A DNA stretch of 64,000 bases from Xiphophorus maculatus (GCF_002775205.1 NC_036456.1:23122968-23186967), one strand, 5' to 3'; shown: positions 33,797 through 45,900, numbered from the stretch's first letter. A program made the numbers and translations. Notes: generated by a model not told the origin, from the sequence alone.

Positions 33797-35573
33797 GTGT
33801 GTGTGTGTGTGTGTGTGGTGCAGTAAATGGTGACCCTTGAATGATGAAGTGACTGTTGGTTCACAACTTTGATCTCATTAATAAAACTAAAATATGCAAA
33901 ATTGATTTCAAAATATTCAAAAACGGAATTTTAAAAACCTGTTTTTCTTTTTTGTCACAGGACCTGAACCTGGAGTTATTGTTGGTCTTGTTGTTGCAGC
34001 ACTCATCATCCTCGCCTTCATCATATACTGTGCTGTACGTCGCCACAGAGGTGAACAAAGTAAGTCAGTCATTGTCTTTGTAATTCTTGCAGGATTTTGG
34101 TGAATTAATGATTCTCTCCATAAATGCATATTTCCAATTGATAGAAAATTATAGTTTTTAATAATTTGCAAAATCTGATCTGAAACTGAAGAGAAGTAAA
34201 ACTCAGAAACATGGAGCTGTCTAGATAAACATGTGTAAGAAAAGTTATGCAGTTTTCACATATTTATCAATATCTGTTGGTGTTTGTCTGAAAAGAAAAA
34301 AAAAACAAGAAACCAAATTATTATGAGTAACTTTTTTCTCTTTTAGGTCTTTGTTGTTTATTGTAGCCTTTCTGCCTGCCCAGGTTGATGAAACATTTTT
34401 ACCAGACAAAAACTGTTAAGGAAAATTAAATATTGTCACTCATTTATATTGTTAAGCTAAATATTCACTGTTGTTTACTTTCTGTTGTGTACAGTTTTTC
34501 CATGCTGGAACAACAAGTCTCAAAAGGAACAAAGGAGAAATTATGGAGGTATGGAAATGGAACAATTATGTAATAATTAACTTATATTAATTCTTTACTT
34601 TTTTATTTTCCTGCTCATTGATAAACTAAGCAGGACTGCAGTCACTGAACATCACAGCTGAGCATCAAACCAGGAAACTGAACTTCCTTGTTGGTGACTG
34701 AATCTGACTGACTAGATAATTTGATGTAGCAGCAATGAACTGGTGACCTGACTGGTTTACTCCTGGCTCACCAGTTTCCCACTGACCTGAACAGTGATAT
34801 GCAGGTTTAGACCAGAGGTGACCAACCTGTGGCCCCGGATCTGGACAACACTAAAGAAAAACAGCCAAGAATCAAGAAAACAAAATCCAACAACATTCAT
34901 TCATAAAATGCTATAAATAAATCTATTAAAAATTGCAAACACATAACTCAGATTTTCTCTTCTTTGTTGTGTTTTCTTCAACAGAGAAGCTTATAGCCAA
35001 TTAAAACATGTTTAAGATTATAATTACATCAGACCAATTAAAAAAAGAAACTAGAGCTTAATGAAAGACGTCTCTTCTACCTTAATGAAAGTTATATTTA
35101 AAAGATTCTTTTAATCTGACAAGCCTCATCTGAATATACATTATATATTCAATTTAATATGACTATGTTTACATTTTTATTTTAATTTGCTTTGGTTTCT
35201 GGATTATCTCATTTTTGTCAACAAGAATCTGGAAACAAATGAAAGACAAATAATTTCAGAAACAGTCAAAACTTCACTGCTTTAATTTAATTTATTTTTT
35301 GCTGATTGATGATAATTTTCTCTTGAAAAACTAAAAATGACAGAATTCTGTTTTTATTCAAGCCATCTTAATAATAATGTTAATTGGGATATCAAACAAT
35401 CAGAAGAAGATGATGTTACTGAAAACATTGTTTTGTGTTTCATAGATCACAGAGGAAATGGTAACCAAGGAGATGGAGCTGAAGAAAGACCTTTACAGGA
35501 CCTGGAACAACCAAACCAAAATGTGCGAATCATCCATCATGATCTGAAATCTCTCCATTTTTGTCATTATTAA
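29732..35573 (+). CDS. V-set Ig membrane protein, butyrophilin/B7-like, complete six-exon gene
   Basis: Probably a cell-surface regulator of the butyrophilin/B7/MOG type; partner unknown. Coding exons: 29732-29789 (signal, MRCFLVLFWLISLLPVSDQ), 32299-32643 (V-set), 32728-32769 (stalk), 33961-34059 (transmembrane), 34495-34548 and 35446-35573 (tail, stop TAA). Joins are all phase 1 with GT-AG borders and add to 726 bp, 241 residues. The V-set has the B-strand cysteine in VVLPC, WMF as the C-strand tryptophan, and DEGIYSC as the F strand. The helix is around VIVGLVVAALIILAFIIYCA, followed by basic VRRHRGE. The tail shows no ITIM. It is transcribed away from an orphan receptor exon across the duplicated promoter block. 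A solo LTR and GT repeats lie in its introns. Confidence 0.82.
31461..31812 (-). mobile_element. Solo LTR relic in intron 1 of the V-set gene
   Basis: 352 bp bounded by TGTCATG and CATGACA, with GGCC next to both ends as a likely 4-bp target duplication. On the minus strand it has an AATAAA-like stretch (CATTAAA) near its end, as LTRs do. No internal region is present, so it is the product of LTR-LTR recombination of a gypsy- or retrovirus-like element. Confidence 0.65.
32936..32982. repeat. (GT)n microsatellite
   Basis: GT run with one GC interruption, in the intron after the stalk exon of the V-set gene. Confidence 0.92.
33720..33818. repeat. (GT)n microsatellite
   Basis: About 100 bases of GT dinucleotide with one AG interruption, about 140 bases upstream of the transmembrane exon. 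Confidence 0.92.
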
Positions 35574-35596
35574 ATCAAAGATATATATATATTTTT

Positions 35597-35602
35597 AATA
35601 AA
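35597..35602 (+). terminator. Polyadenylation signal of the V-set gene
   Basis: AATAAA 24 bases after the TAA stop of the plus-strand V-set Ig gene. Confidence 0.6.
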
Positions 35603-35666
35603 TATAACTGCAAAATGTTTAACTTTGTGTGTGTTGGCTGCTTGGGATGGGACGAGGAGGGACCTT

Positions 35667-36390
35667 TCATGTTATGATCTTCAGCTCAGTGATCTCCTGC
35701 TCCAGCTTCTCCTGAACATCTTTGACTCGACTCACTTCAGTTTCCTGCTGGGATCTGATCTGCTGCTTCACATTAGAGCTTCTTTCCTGGAGGAGACGGA
35801 TCAACTCAGTGAAGATCTTCTCACTGTCCTCCACTGCTTTATCAGCAGAGACATTGATGGCCTCCACCTCCTGTTGAAGCAGCTTCACATCTTTCTCTTG
35901 GTCCTGGATTCTCTGATGGATTTGTTGTCGACTCTCCTGGAGCTTCTTCTGCTTCTCAGCTCTTTCTGCTGCAGCTGGGACTGTTTCATGTCCTTTATGT
36001 TCCTCCATAGTGCAGAGATAACAGATACACTGCTGATCAGTACGACAGAAGATCTTCATCACCTCATCATGACAAGAGCAGATGTTCTCCTGGAGGTTTT
36101 TGGAAGGATTCACCAGCTTGTGTTTTTTAAAAGCAGTTAATTGATAATGAGGCTTTAGATGCTAACAACTCTGCTAACATGATGTTTTTCACCAGGACAG
36201 GTCTTGGTATGAACTCTTTCCTGCACTGAGGGCAGCTGTATTTTCTCCTCTGATCTCCATCCCAGTGTGTTTTAATACAGTTCATACTTTAGCTGTGTCC
36301 ACAGGGAATAGTCACCGGATCCTTCAGTAGATCCCAACAGATGGAGCAGGAGAAGTTACTTTGGTCTAGTTGAATTCCTTCCTGCACCAT
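35667..36390 (-). pseudogene. TRIM pseudogene, RING to coiled coil, truncated
   Basis: A decayed relative of the intact TRIM gene at 48760-50412, in the same orientation. The RING start is readable from ATG 36390 (CSICWDLLKDPVTIPCGHS), then an in-frame TAA interrupts it. The end of the RING region (CPQCRKEF) is present. Most of the first B-box is missing. The second B-box (CICYLCTMEEHKGHE) and coiled coil follow in one frame, and the copy stops after EITELK, so PRY-SPRY is absent. It cannot make a working ligase. It lies tail-to-tail with the V-set gene, less than 100 bases beyond its stop. Confidence 0.88.
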
Positions 36391-36576
36391 TTCAGCTCTC
36401 AGTGAGTTTCTTGTCCTGAAAACAACAGTTCTGATCTAAACATCATGTGTTCCTGCAGTGAATGAGGCTTGAAAACTGTTAGATTCAGCAGTAAATTTTT
36501 AGATCTGAATTGGAGGAAACAGAGATGTATGTTGAGAGGATGCAACATATGAGAAGTCATCAGACAGTAAACAGAA

Positions 36577-36839
36577 CCTGATTATATGAATCTGTCTGGA
36601 TGATCAGAATAAAACTGTTGTTCCATTAATGTTACTTTTCTGTCCCCTCAGATAATAACAAAAATCTGTGTGTTGTGTTTGGATCCAGAGTGATTTCTTG
36701 AAAATATTTTAAGAAATCATCTCTGGTCTTTGGTTCTGGTTCTGATGGTAGAACATCAACTTCAGTTAGTCGACTTTCCTGGAGCTTCTTCTGCTTCTCA
36801 GCTCTTTCTGCTGCAGCTGGGACTGTTTCATGGCCTTTG
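36577..36839 (-). pseudogene. Rearranged TRIM fragment (PRY region joined to coiled-coil start)
   Basis: Positions 36577-36767 match the PRY part of the intact TRIM gene (around 49140-49340: SEPEPKTRD, EITLDPNT), and 36768-36839 match its B-box/coil part (KGHETVPAAAERAEKQKKLQ). The two are fused with about 500 bases between them deleted. It is probably part of the same decayed copy as 35667-36390. Confidence 0.8.
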
Positions 36840-37545
36840 AATGAATAAATGTTAACAAATTATAGTTATGATGCCAAATCCTGAAATTAAAAGTTGTTTT
36901 TTTATTATAATTTTCAGTTGAAAATTCTTGTTTTGCAATAAAATGAGTTTATTTTCACATATTTTATACATCTGTCCCTACCTAATGATGGGTCTGTAGA
37001 TAAGTATCTGAAACCAGATAGCTCTGTAGTTTCTGTAAGTCTGTATATATCAGTCGTCTGAAAGTTGTTCTCTCTTACTGAGGATATTGATGAAAAGGTT
37101 ACATGTTGGGCTCCCAAAGAAGAGCCACAGCTCCCAAACATCTTCATTTATGATCATCTGCAGCCCCATATACTAACATAATTTGGCAAATAAGGAAGTT
37201 TTATAATAAATCATTTTGCATGAAATGTTCCCTATATGAGAGGCTTTTACTTCCTTAAATAATGTATTTGTTCTGTTATGAAAGCAAACATTCTTACTTT
37301 ATTATAATATTTAAATGAAACTTTTAATTTTAAACAAAAACAAACAAATCCACCAAACAGACTCATAATAATAATTTATTAATCTTCAGTTAGATGCTAC
37401 TTCTCTTACAGGCATCAGTTATATTTATGGTTTTTGCAACACATCACTGACTATTGACTGAGAAAATGGATTCACCTGATTGTCTTTACATCATTTCTGT
37501 TATCACATAATGGTTGGATCCCATATCCTCAACAAGTGGGGAGAT
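36840..37545. other. AT-rich spacer, nothing recognised
   Basis: No gene, RNA or recognisable repeat was found. It ends at the large (TC)n microsatellite. Confidence 0.5.
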
Positions 37546-37548
37546 GGC

Positions 37549-37592
37549 TCTCTCTCTCTGTCTCTGTCTCTCTCTCTCTGTCTCTCTCTGTC

Positions 37593-37647
<55 letters not shown>

Positions 37648-37820
37648 GTCTCTCTCTGTCTCTCTCTCTGTCTCTCTCTGTCTCTCTCTGTCTCTCTCTC
37701 TCTCTCTGTCTCTCTCTCTCTCTGTCTCTCTCTCTGTCTCTCTCTCTGTCTCTCTCTCTCTCTGTCTCTCTCTCTCTCTGTCTCTCTCTCTCTCTCTGTC
37801 TCTCTCTCTGTCTCTCTCTC

Positions 37821-37862
<42 letters not shown>
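37549..37862. repeat. (TC)n microsatellite with CTGTCT variants, 5' side of the LINE
   Basis: About 310 bases of TCTC with regular TG substitutions. Long open frames of Ser/Leu or Arg/Glu here are artefacts. The LINE begins immediately after it, and a second (TC)n tract follows the LINE, so this is the split target. Confidence 0.95.
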
Positions 37863-37863
<1 letters not shown>

Positions 37864-38523
37864 AGTGCGCATGTGTGAGCGTCTGCTGCATGTGTGGAGT
37901 GGAAGGAGAACGAGTATGAGGTTTTTTTAAAGGTTTGATTGTCACTTTTTACAGTGGTGTTTCATTTGTTTCGCACGGTAACACATTTTTGTTTTCATTG
38001 GTGTTTAAATAGTGTTTTTTCCGGCAGCACCGAGTTTTTTTAGCTCGGTGCGATGGCCGGGAAAAGTTACGGTGCTGCTGGTTTTAGGAGCCTTTCACGC
38101 CGACATGGTATTAAAATACCAGTTGGCGTGGATTTTTCGGTTGAGGAGTGTGGGTTGGCTGTTGGGGAACTTGTTGGGTGTGACAGTGTGAAGGCAGCGT
38201 CCAGGATGAACAATGCAGTGGTTATGTTTTTGGACTCGATTGATAAAGTGAACAGCGTAGTTGAGAGGGGAATTGTTTTGAAAAATACTCAAACTACTGT
38301 TTTCCCTTTAATGAACCCTGCTAAAAAAATCATCTTGTCAGTGATTCTTGAGATAAGGGACAAAATGGTTTTAAAATTCTTCCACCAAAAATGTTATTTA
38401 TTCCTGAAGTTATGTATTCATACATGACAAATAATGTTTTGGGAATGTAAATATGTTAAGGTGCAGGCTCCCAGCTGCAGCATTTTCTTTTAAATTACAT
38501 TTTTACTGGATCTGACTGAGAAA

Positions 38524-38920
38524 TTTGTCAACACCATCAGACAAAAATAAATTGGTATAAAATTATTTTTTAATGAACTTATGACTGATATTTTTACTCT
38601 CTGTGGTGTCTTAATTATTTTAATTATGTCCATGTTTTTTAAATTAATCATACCACAATTTAAACATTTATTTAGTCTGTATTTAATTACTCCAGTTCAA
38701 TTGATACAAAAAACAATTTTGAAAGTAATCACCACAATGAACAGTGTCATTTATTAGTAAAAAACACATATGCACCAAATACATGAATTCAGACATTTCA
38801 CAAACAAATGCCTATCAAGAAACAAAATAAATATTATTTTAAACAAAATGCAACATAAACTACATCTGACAGAGTTGACGGCACATGACGGTGTTGACAC
38901 AAAACTGATGGTGGTGACAA
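38524..38920. repeat. Subterminal short repeats, left side of the transposon
   Basis: Copies of a motif near TCTGACGGTGTTGACAAA occur at 38524-38541 (reverse), 38865-38881, 38885-38900 and 38905-38920, with the core GTTGACA or its complement. They are probably transposase-binding sites. Confidence 0.7.
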
Positions 38921-39211
38921 ACTAGTAAGTAAAAAGAAAACACTGAACTTGAAATGACATTTAAGAAGAATTAAATGCTGAAATGTTGTAGAATGTGAAG
39001 ATATGAAGAAAAAATGTGAAATAACCATATTTAGATTTCAAGGAACATCTAAATTTTTGAGAATGTACCTTTGTCACTGAAGTCATCAACCAGGACGATT
39101 TTCAATCAAAATGTAAAAGATGAATACAAACAAAAATATACACGACAGAACTTTTTGAAATATATTGTGAACTAATTCATATCTTTCTAAATCGCTTAAA
39201 AGTCAGAATAT

Positions 39212-40828
39212 TTAATCCCCAGGCAATAGACGTGTCACATATTCTCCTTCAATAAAATCCATAACAGCTGGTGAAATGCGGTATACACCCCTGGTGCTGC
39301 TTGTGCGGACTGGTGAGGATGGTTTTCTCAGCCTAACTAGGACATCCGAAAATGGCACAAAGCAGATATCCCGACGACCTTGTTTTTGCTTGAAGCTAAG
39401 AGTTGGTCCATGAGGATGAAAAAATTCCACTTGTACATCTTCGTGCTCTTTGTCAATTTGTAAGGCTTTAGCCAGCCACCATTTTCCATCATACATCACA
39501 ACAAGCCAGTCTTCACTTTGGACATCACAAGGATCTATCAGGGTTGTTGTTCCTTTAGGTGTCTTGCTCGGCTCCTTCTCCATTTCCTCCATCAGCATTT
39601 CCAGAGGATTTTGAACTTTAGCAGTGGTTGAACTTTCATGGACATCTGGGTCCTGTGTTGTGTTGCCAAAAGAGTGAATGGTGGGACTGAAGCACTTGCA
39701 AATCTGTGGCTCTCCGCAAAAACATGAAAGGAACCTACAATGGATGACATTCCCCTGAGCTAGCACTTGGTGAATGTTTCTTGTTCCTGGAATTGATTTC
39801 AGGGTTTGCAGGAGGAGAGAGTCATAAGACTGAAAATCTTCATTTGTCACAAATTGCAGCTTGACACCACTTAAGCTGTTGGACACCTTGTCAAAGAATA
39901 ATTTGCCATCTATGATATCCTGACCTCTCAGCACAATACTGTCAGCACATCTCTTCACCGTCGCCCCAATGCCATCTGGAGCGCCTTTGCCATGTGATGT
40001 TGGGAAGAAATTCCATGTAGCTTTCTCAAATCCCAGACGTTGCGGGACAACACAGAGGAGAAAGAAGTTCTTCTTATTTTTATATTGTTTGCTTGGACCA
40101 TCAGACCAAAAGTGGATAGTGTTTATAGCCGGATATCTGATGTGAATATCTGTGAGGATTTGATCCATATAGGTCCATATGGCTGCAGCATCCTGACGCT
40201 TTGACTCCGAGATTGTGCAGAATCCTGCTTTTTGTTGCCCAGTGTAGAACATGCCTGTGTGAAGTGTGATCTGCGGGAGATTTTGTCCATAGTGACAGGA
40301 TTGTACTTCTGAGCTGAATTTACATTTCCAGGCCTCAGAAAAGTCAACATGAACAATGGCTGTATTTTCATCACAATTTGCTATCATATTCCGATACTCC
40401 TTGGTTTGATTTCGAACCAAGTGGACATGAGTGGTTGTCTCATTTTTTAATTTGTCTTGGTAGAGACACATAAGCTCTGACAAGGTGCCAGTGTATTCCT
40501 GCAGTTTGGTGTGAAAGTGAGTTCCAACTTCTGTTTGCTCCTCTACGCGTTTCCACTGTGACCATTTTACTGGTGTTGTCCCTTTTTCTGCGTTCTCCTG
40601 CCTCCTTTTGTTTTTGCTTCCAAAGTCTTCTCTTACGTCTCTTATCTCTTTCACCCAGATTATTGATATGTTTTATTTTTCCCTCTTCCACTCTCTGTCT
40701 CCATCTTTTCCTTTCCTTTCTTAAAAACTCTTCCTTCAGCTCAGGCTGGCTATTTTTTCTCTCCTTCTTTTCTGATACTCCCTGTTCCTTCTCTTGCACT
40801 CCTCCACTGACAGCTTTTCTCTGGCCAT
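39212..40828 (-). pseudogene. Transposase of the CMC-like element, N-terminal part frame-damaged
   Basis: Main open frame 39212-40654, about 480 residues. Acidic catalytic candidates lie in HVDFSEAW and HFWSDGPSKQYKNKKNF; WNFFPTSHGKGAPDGIGATV and a Cys-rich FLSCFCGEPQICKC follow. These motifs recall Chapaev/CMC-type transposases, though the family is assigned from memory. The C-terminus has a Tudor-like stretch (DWLVVMYDGKWWLAKAL to FVPFSDVLV) seen in related fish proteins. A likely start, MAREKLSVEECKRRN at ATG 40828, and a basic coiled region lie in two other frames, so at least two frame changes separate them from the main frame. Cut-and-paste role; this copy is probably inactive. Confidence 0.6.
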
Positions 40829-41081
40829 TGTAGCCTGAAATATAGGCAATTATCATCAGTACACTGCTTGTCATGGGATAAACATACCCTTCCCTTACAA
40901 AATAAACTACATCTTATTAATTTTAAAGGACTAATAAAATTGTATTAAATTTAAACCATTAAACTTTACAAGTTGCTGAAAATAATCAGAAACATTTTTA
41001 AAAAGAAATACATGATGAATGTGAAGTGCTGTCAATTATGTAAAATACAGTAAAATGAATTAACTGCACACTTAAGTGACA

Positions 41082-41515
41082 TTTGTCAACACCATCACTA
41101 AGAGAGTCAACACCGTCAGTTAAAAAATCTGATGGAGTTGACATCTGACGGAGTTGACAAAACGCCATGCTAACTTCATTTATATGATGATATTCTGAAG
41201 GAAGCCATATTGTAGCTCATCAGTTCTTTTAAATCCTTAAAATATACTAAAATTAAGCATTTATTTAACAAAATTTCATCAAAATTTTGAAAAATGTTAC
41301 TTATGGTGTTGACACTTTATGGTTGTGACAAACAACTTAGGAATAAAAAAGAAGAAAAAACAAAAGAATAATATAAGCTTACCAGAGCTGCTTATCCCCC
41401 CAAGCACAGGAAGAGAAAGGAAGTGGTCATGGGGTCCTCAGAATTTCTGGTGCCCTTCAATAATGCCTGATTTTTTTCACATTCTTTCTATGTCTGACGG
41501 TGTTGACAAAAACTG
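41082..41515. repeat. Subterminal short repeats, right side of the transposon
   Basis: Copies of the same motif at 41082-41097 and 41106-41119 (reverse), 41129-41143, 41144-41160, 41303-41315 and 41491-41508. The density mirrors the left end. Spacing is irregular and both orientations occur. Confidence 0.7.
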
Positions 41516-42976
41516 AGGACACAATTTCAATTGAATTTGAAAATACATTAAATGACTTTTAATTGCATTCATTGATAGTTATGAAGTTAGTTGTTTGAAT
41601 ACTTATAAAATAATATATTATGACAACTAAATATAATTATTTTAGTTCTTTTAAACTATGATAATGTATTGAGTTCTACACCAGGACAAGGGCTTTTACA
41701 GACACCATTCACCTACTACAATGTTTAAAATAGAAAAATATTCAGCAAACACCAGGAAAACATACATTGTTGTGCTCAGATGACCCAGGTTAGTTTAGTC
41801 AGATATTTAAAAAATATATATTTGGTGTATATTTTATTCAAATTTTGTACTTTATCCATGGGACCTGTTTTGTCCCTATTCTCAAGAATCACTGTTGTCT
41901 AATTTGCCACCTTTCATCAGTGACGATGTATTGTTAAAGGAATTGTCACGTCACGGTCAGGTCGTGTCGACAATGAAAATGCTCCCGTCAGGTTGTAAAT
42001 CAGCAAAGTTGAAACACGTTGTGTCTTTTAGAAGACAAGTGTTTATGATTCTAAAAAATGATGTTGAAGAATTGAGCATTGTGATGAAATTTAAGGTTGA
42101 TGGTTTTGATTACACTATTTTTGTGACAACGGAAACTATGAAGTGTTTTGGATGTAACCAGGAGGGCCATACTGTCCGAAATTGCCCTGAAAATATTCAA
42201 AAAGAGAATGTTCAGGTTGATGTAAATCCAGAACCAGGAACATCAGCGGATACTGCGAATGGAGCTATAGTGGGTGTAACTGAGGAGGGAGCTTCGGTGG
42301 CTGCTGCTGGGGAAGAAGCTCAAGAAATTAATCCTGAGGAAGGAGTTTCAACGGGAGAGCAAAAACAGTCAAATGTTTCAGAACGTGACTTTGAGGATGT
42401 CATTACTTCTGTTGAAGGGAGTAAAGAGAGTCAAACAACGACACAGGAAGGATTACAAGAAGAAATGGATGTTGAGGATTTAGTTCATAGTGGAGGAAAT
42501 TTGATCAGAGATGATTAAAGTGTTTTTAAAGTACCAATCACTAAAAGAAAATCTAAAGACTCTAAAGGGGTTAAACCTAAAAAGGCTCAGTTTAAAGAAA
42601 AGAGTGGGAGAGAAAGTGATTCAGAGGCTGTATCTGATTCTGATAGCGATAGAGAATCTTCTGATTCCTCTATTCCTGATGGTCAGAGTACCAATGGTTA
42701 CAGTCTAGAACAGATTAGAAGGTTTTTGGAAGTGACAAAAGGGAAACGGGATGTGGTCATAGATGATTTTTTTCCGAATAGAAAATTATTTGTGGACTCA
42801 GCTAAATGGTAAATGAGACAAAGGACATCTGATGGGTTAAGGGACACTGAAGTATTCAGACTTCGAAAACTGGTGCAAAAAATCAGAGCTCGAATTAAGT
42901 GAGTTATATGAAAGTTAAAAAACAGCTGATAAGATGCTGTATTTTTTTTCTTTTTTGGATCTTTTTTTGTGTGATT

Positions 42977-45900
42977 ATGAGCAGATTTAAAATTTCATCT
43001 TTGAATGTTAATGGTGCAAGAGATGTGAAAAAAAGGGCTATGTTTTTTGAATTTTTAAAATCTAAAGGCATTGATATAGCTTTTGCTCAAGAAACTCATA
43101 GTAATGTTGATAATGAGGTTGATTGGAAGAAAGAATGGGATGGAAATATTATTTTGAGCCATAACACCTCGCTAAGTGCAGGGGTAGCTATTCTTTTTTC
43201 AAGAAATTTTCTTCCAGTTTCTATTGAAATTGAAGATGTTGTATCTGGAAGATTGTTAAAGGTTATTGTCAAGTATGAAAATATAAAGTTTATTTTACTG
43301 AATGTATATGCTCCTGTGAACTCAAGTGAACGTTGTGTTTTCTTAGAAAAATTAGCAAATACACTATTAAATTGTGTGTCAACAGATTACTTAATTTTAG
43401 GAGGTGATTTTAATTGTACAATAGATGATTTAGATAGGAATCATTTGGAGCCACATTTACAATCAAGGAAAATATTGAAACGTATTATTGAAACTTATGA
43501 TTTAGCTGATGTGTGGCGTTTTAAGAATGGAAAGATGAGGCAATACTCATGGGCTCATTGTAAAGAGAATTATATTACCTTGGCAAGATTAGATAGGTTT
43601 TATTGTTTTGGGCATCATTTACAAATATTTAGATCATGCACTTTGTGTCCAGTGGGTTTTTCTGATCATTGTATGATCATAGGAAATGTGTTTATAAATA
43701 ATTTAAGACCTAAAAGTGCATATTGGCATTTCAATACTGTTTTGTTAAATGATGGTTGTTTTAAAAAAGGATTTTGCTTTTTTTGGAAACAGTGGAGACT
43801 CATGAAATGTCAGTTTACATCTATACAGCAGTGGTGGGATATTGGTAAAATTAAAATTCAACAGTTTTGTAATCAATACACTTACAATGTTACAAGAGAA
43901 ATGGTAAAATCAATTGAAGAATTAGAGACTGAAATTGTGGATCTTCAGAGTTTTTGTGAGTCCACAGGAAATCGGGGCCATATTCAGACGCTCAAACAAA
44001 AAAAAAACGCTTTGGCTGATCTACTTGGGCTCAGAGCTCAGGGAGCTCTGGTACGTTCACGTTTTCAAAGTGTCTCTGAAATGGATGCTCCCTCAAAATT
44101 CTTCTTCAGTTTGGAGAAGAAAAATGGACAAAATCGTCTCATTCATTGCATTCGTTCTGAAGATGGAAAAGAGTTGACAGATCCCACCGAACTGAGGAAA
44201 AGAGCTGTGGACTTTTTTTCAACGTTGTATGCCAGTGAGTTTAAAGAAGATTCTGTGATAACAGAAGAGTTTTTTAAGGACTTGCAAAAGGTGTCAGACC
44301 AAGACAATCTCATTTTGGAGCATGCTTTGACGTTGGAAGAACTGCAGGAGGCGCTGCTGAGCATGGAAAATGGCAAAGCTCCAGGAATAGATGGCTTGTC
44401 TGTGGAGTTTTATAAATCGTGTTGGCCTGTGTTGGCTGAAGATTTGTTGGAAGTTCTAAATAACAGTGTGGCAAGGGGAATGTTACCCCTTAGCTGTCGC
44501 AGAGCTGTGCTTACTCTCATTCCTAAGAAGGGTGACCTTTATGAAATAAGGAATTGGAGACCCGTCAGTCTATTGTGTACTGACTACAAGATTTTCTCAA
44601 AGGTTTTGGCATGCAGATTGAGAAAAGTGATTGATCAAGTTATACATGTTGATCAGTCTTATTGTATCCCTGGCAGATCAATAAGAGATAACATAACTTT
44701 AATTCGAGATTATTTGGACGTCTCTAATTTATTGGGTTTAAACTTTGGTCTGATTTCTATTGACCAAGAAAAGGCATTTGATCGAGTGGAGCACCAATAT
44801 TTATGGAATACTTTGAAAGCTTTTGGTTTCTCCTCTGGGTTCATTGCCATGATTAAAACCCTCTATTGTGACATTGAAAGTGTATTGAAAGTCAATGGTG
44901 GTTTAAGTGCACCTTTTAATGTAAAGAGAGGTATTCGCCAAGGTTGTGCAATGTCAGGAATGTTGTATTCATTGAGCATTGAACCCTTGTTATGTCAAAT
45001 CAGGAAAAGGTTGCAGGGTATAAAGTTAAGTGAAGTTTCTTTACCTTTTCAACTTTCTGCATATGCTGATGATATTATTGTGGCAATCACAAAAGAGTCT
45101 GATGTTTTTACTTTAATTAAAATTATTGAGTGTTTTGGTAAAATTTCTTCATCCAAAGTTAATTGGAGCAAGAGTAAAGCTTTGTCAGTTGGTAAGTGGA
45201 CAAAACAAGAACCTAAATTACCTGATGAATTAAAGTGGTCAAAAAATGGTTTTAAATATTTGGGTGTTTATTTGGGGGATCAAATAGAGGTTATGAAAAA
45301 TTGGGAAGGTTTTATTGAATTAATGGAGGGTAGATTAAAGAAATGGCACTGGCTTTTGCCACGATGTTCTTACAGAGGCCGTACACTAATTATTAATAAT
45401 TTGGTTGCTTCAACTTTGTGGCATCGCTTATCTGTTCTTGAACCCCCACCAGGTCTTTTGGTAAAATTACAGATTATTATTTTAAATTTCTTTTGGGACA
45501 GATTACATTGGGTCCCTCAGAGTGTTTTGTTTTTACCAAAGGAAGAAGGAGGGCAAGGCTTAATTCATTTAGAAAGTAGGAAAGCAGCCTTCAGATTGCA
45601 GTTTTTGCAGAGTTTTTTGTATGGTGATCAAAATGTTTTGTGGAGACAAGTTACAGAATATTTCTTTTCGAAAGTTGGTAATTTAGGTTTTGGTAAAACT
45701 TTGTTTATTGTTGACTTTTCAAAACATAATGTAAAGTGTTTGTCATCTTTTTATGTTAGTGTGTTAAAATCTTGGAACCTCATGGAAACGAAGAGAGTTG
45801 GAACGTCCACATCTTTAAATTGGTTATTACTGGAACCTGTCCTCCAGGGATCTCGTTTGGGTTCAGCGTGGGACAAAATGGCTATGATTTCTGAACGTTT

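Larger units (their letters stand above)
38339..41894 (-). mobile_element. DNA transposon, probably CMC (CACTA/Mirage/Chapaev)-like, inside LINE ORF1
   Basis: 3556 bp with inverted ends CAGTGATTCTTGAGA (about 26 bp, imperfect) and flanking TTGT on both sides (38335-38338 and 41895-41898), a 4-bp target duplication. Removing one TTGT plus the element restores the LINE reading, which supports these limits. Both ends carry many short repeats resembling TCTGACGGTGTTGACAAA, like the subterminal transposase sites of CACTA elements. One minus-strand transposase-like gene occupies the middle; its N-terminal part is frame-damaged. Confidence 0.85.
38053..42902 (+). pseudogene. LINE ORF1, interrupted by a DNA transposon
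   Basis: Encodes the RNA-binding ORF1 protein that packages LINE RNA. The first part (38053-38338, MAGKSYGAAGFRSLSRRHG) is cut by the transposon at 38339-41894; the rest resumes at 41899 (NLPPFISDDVLLKELSRHGQ, an RRM-like stretch). A CCHC knuckle CFGCNQEGHTVRNC lies near 42140-42185. An acidic Glu/Ser-rich region follows, with in-frame TAA codons at 42516-42518 and 42810-42812, before the TGA at 42900-42902. The protein cannot be made from this copy. Confidence 0.8.

Noticed and set aside
35625-36140. Plus-strand 171-codon Leu-rich open frame
   Set aside because: Antisense of the TRIM coiled coil; the minus strand carries the recognisable protein.
37480-37945. Several overlapping open frames rich in Ser/Leu or Arg/Glu
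   Set aside because: They are translations of the TC microsatellite in different frames, not genes.
40558-40833. Plus-strand Leu/Phe-rich open frame resembling membrane helices
   Set aside because: Antisense of the Lys/Arg-rich N-terminal region of the transposase.
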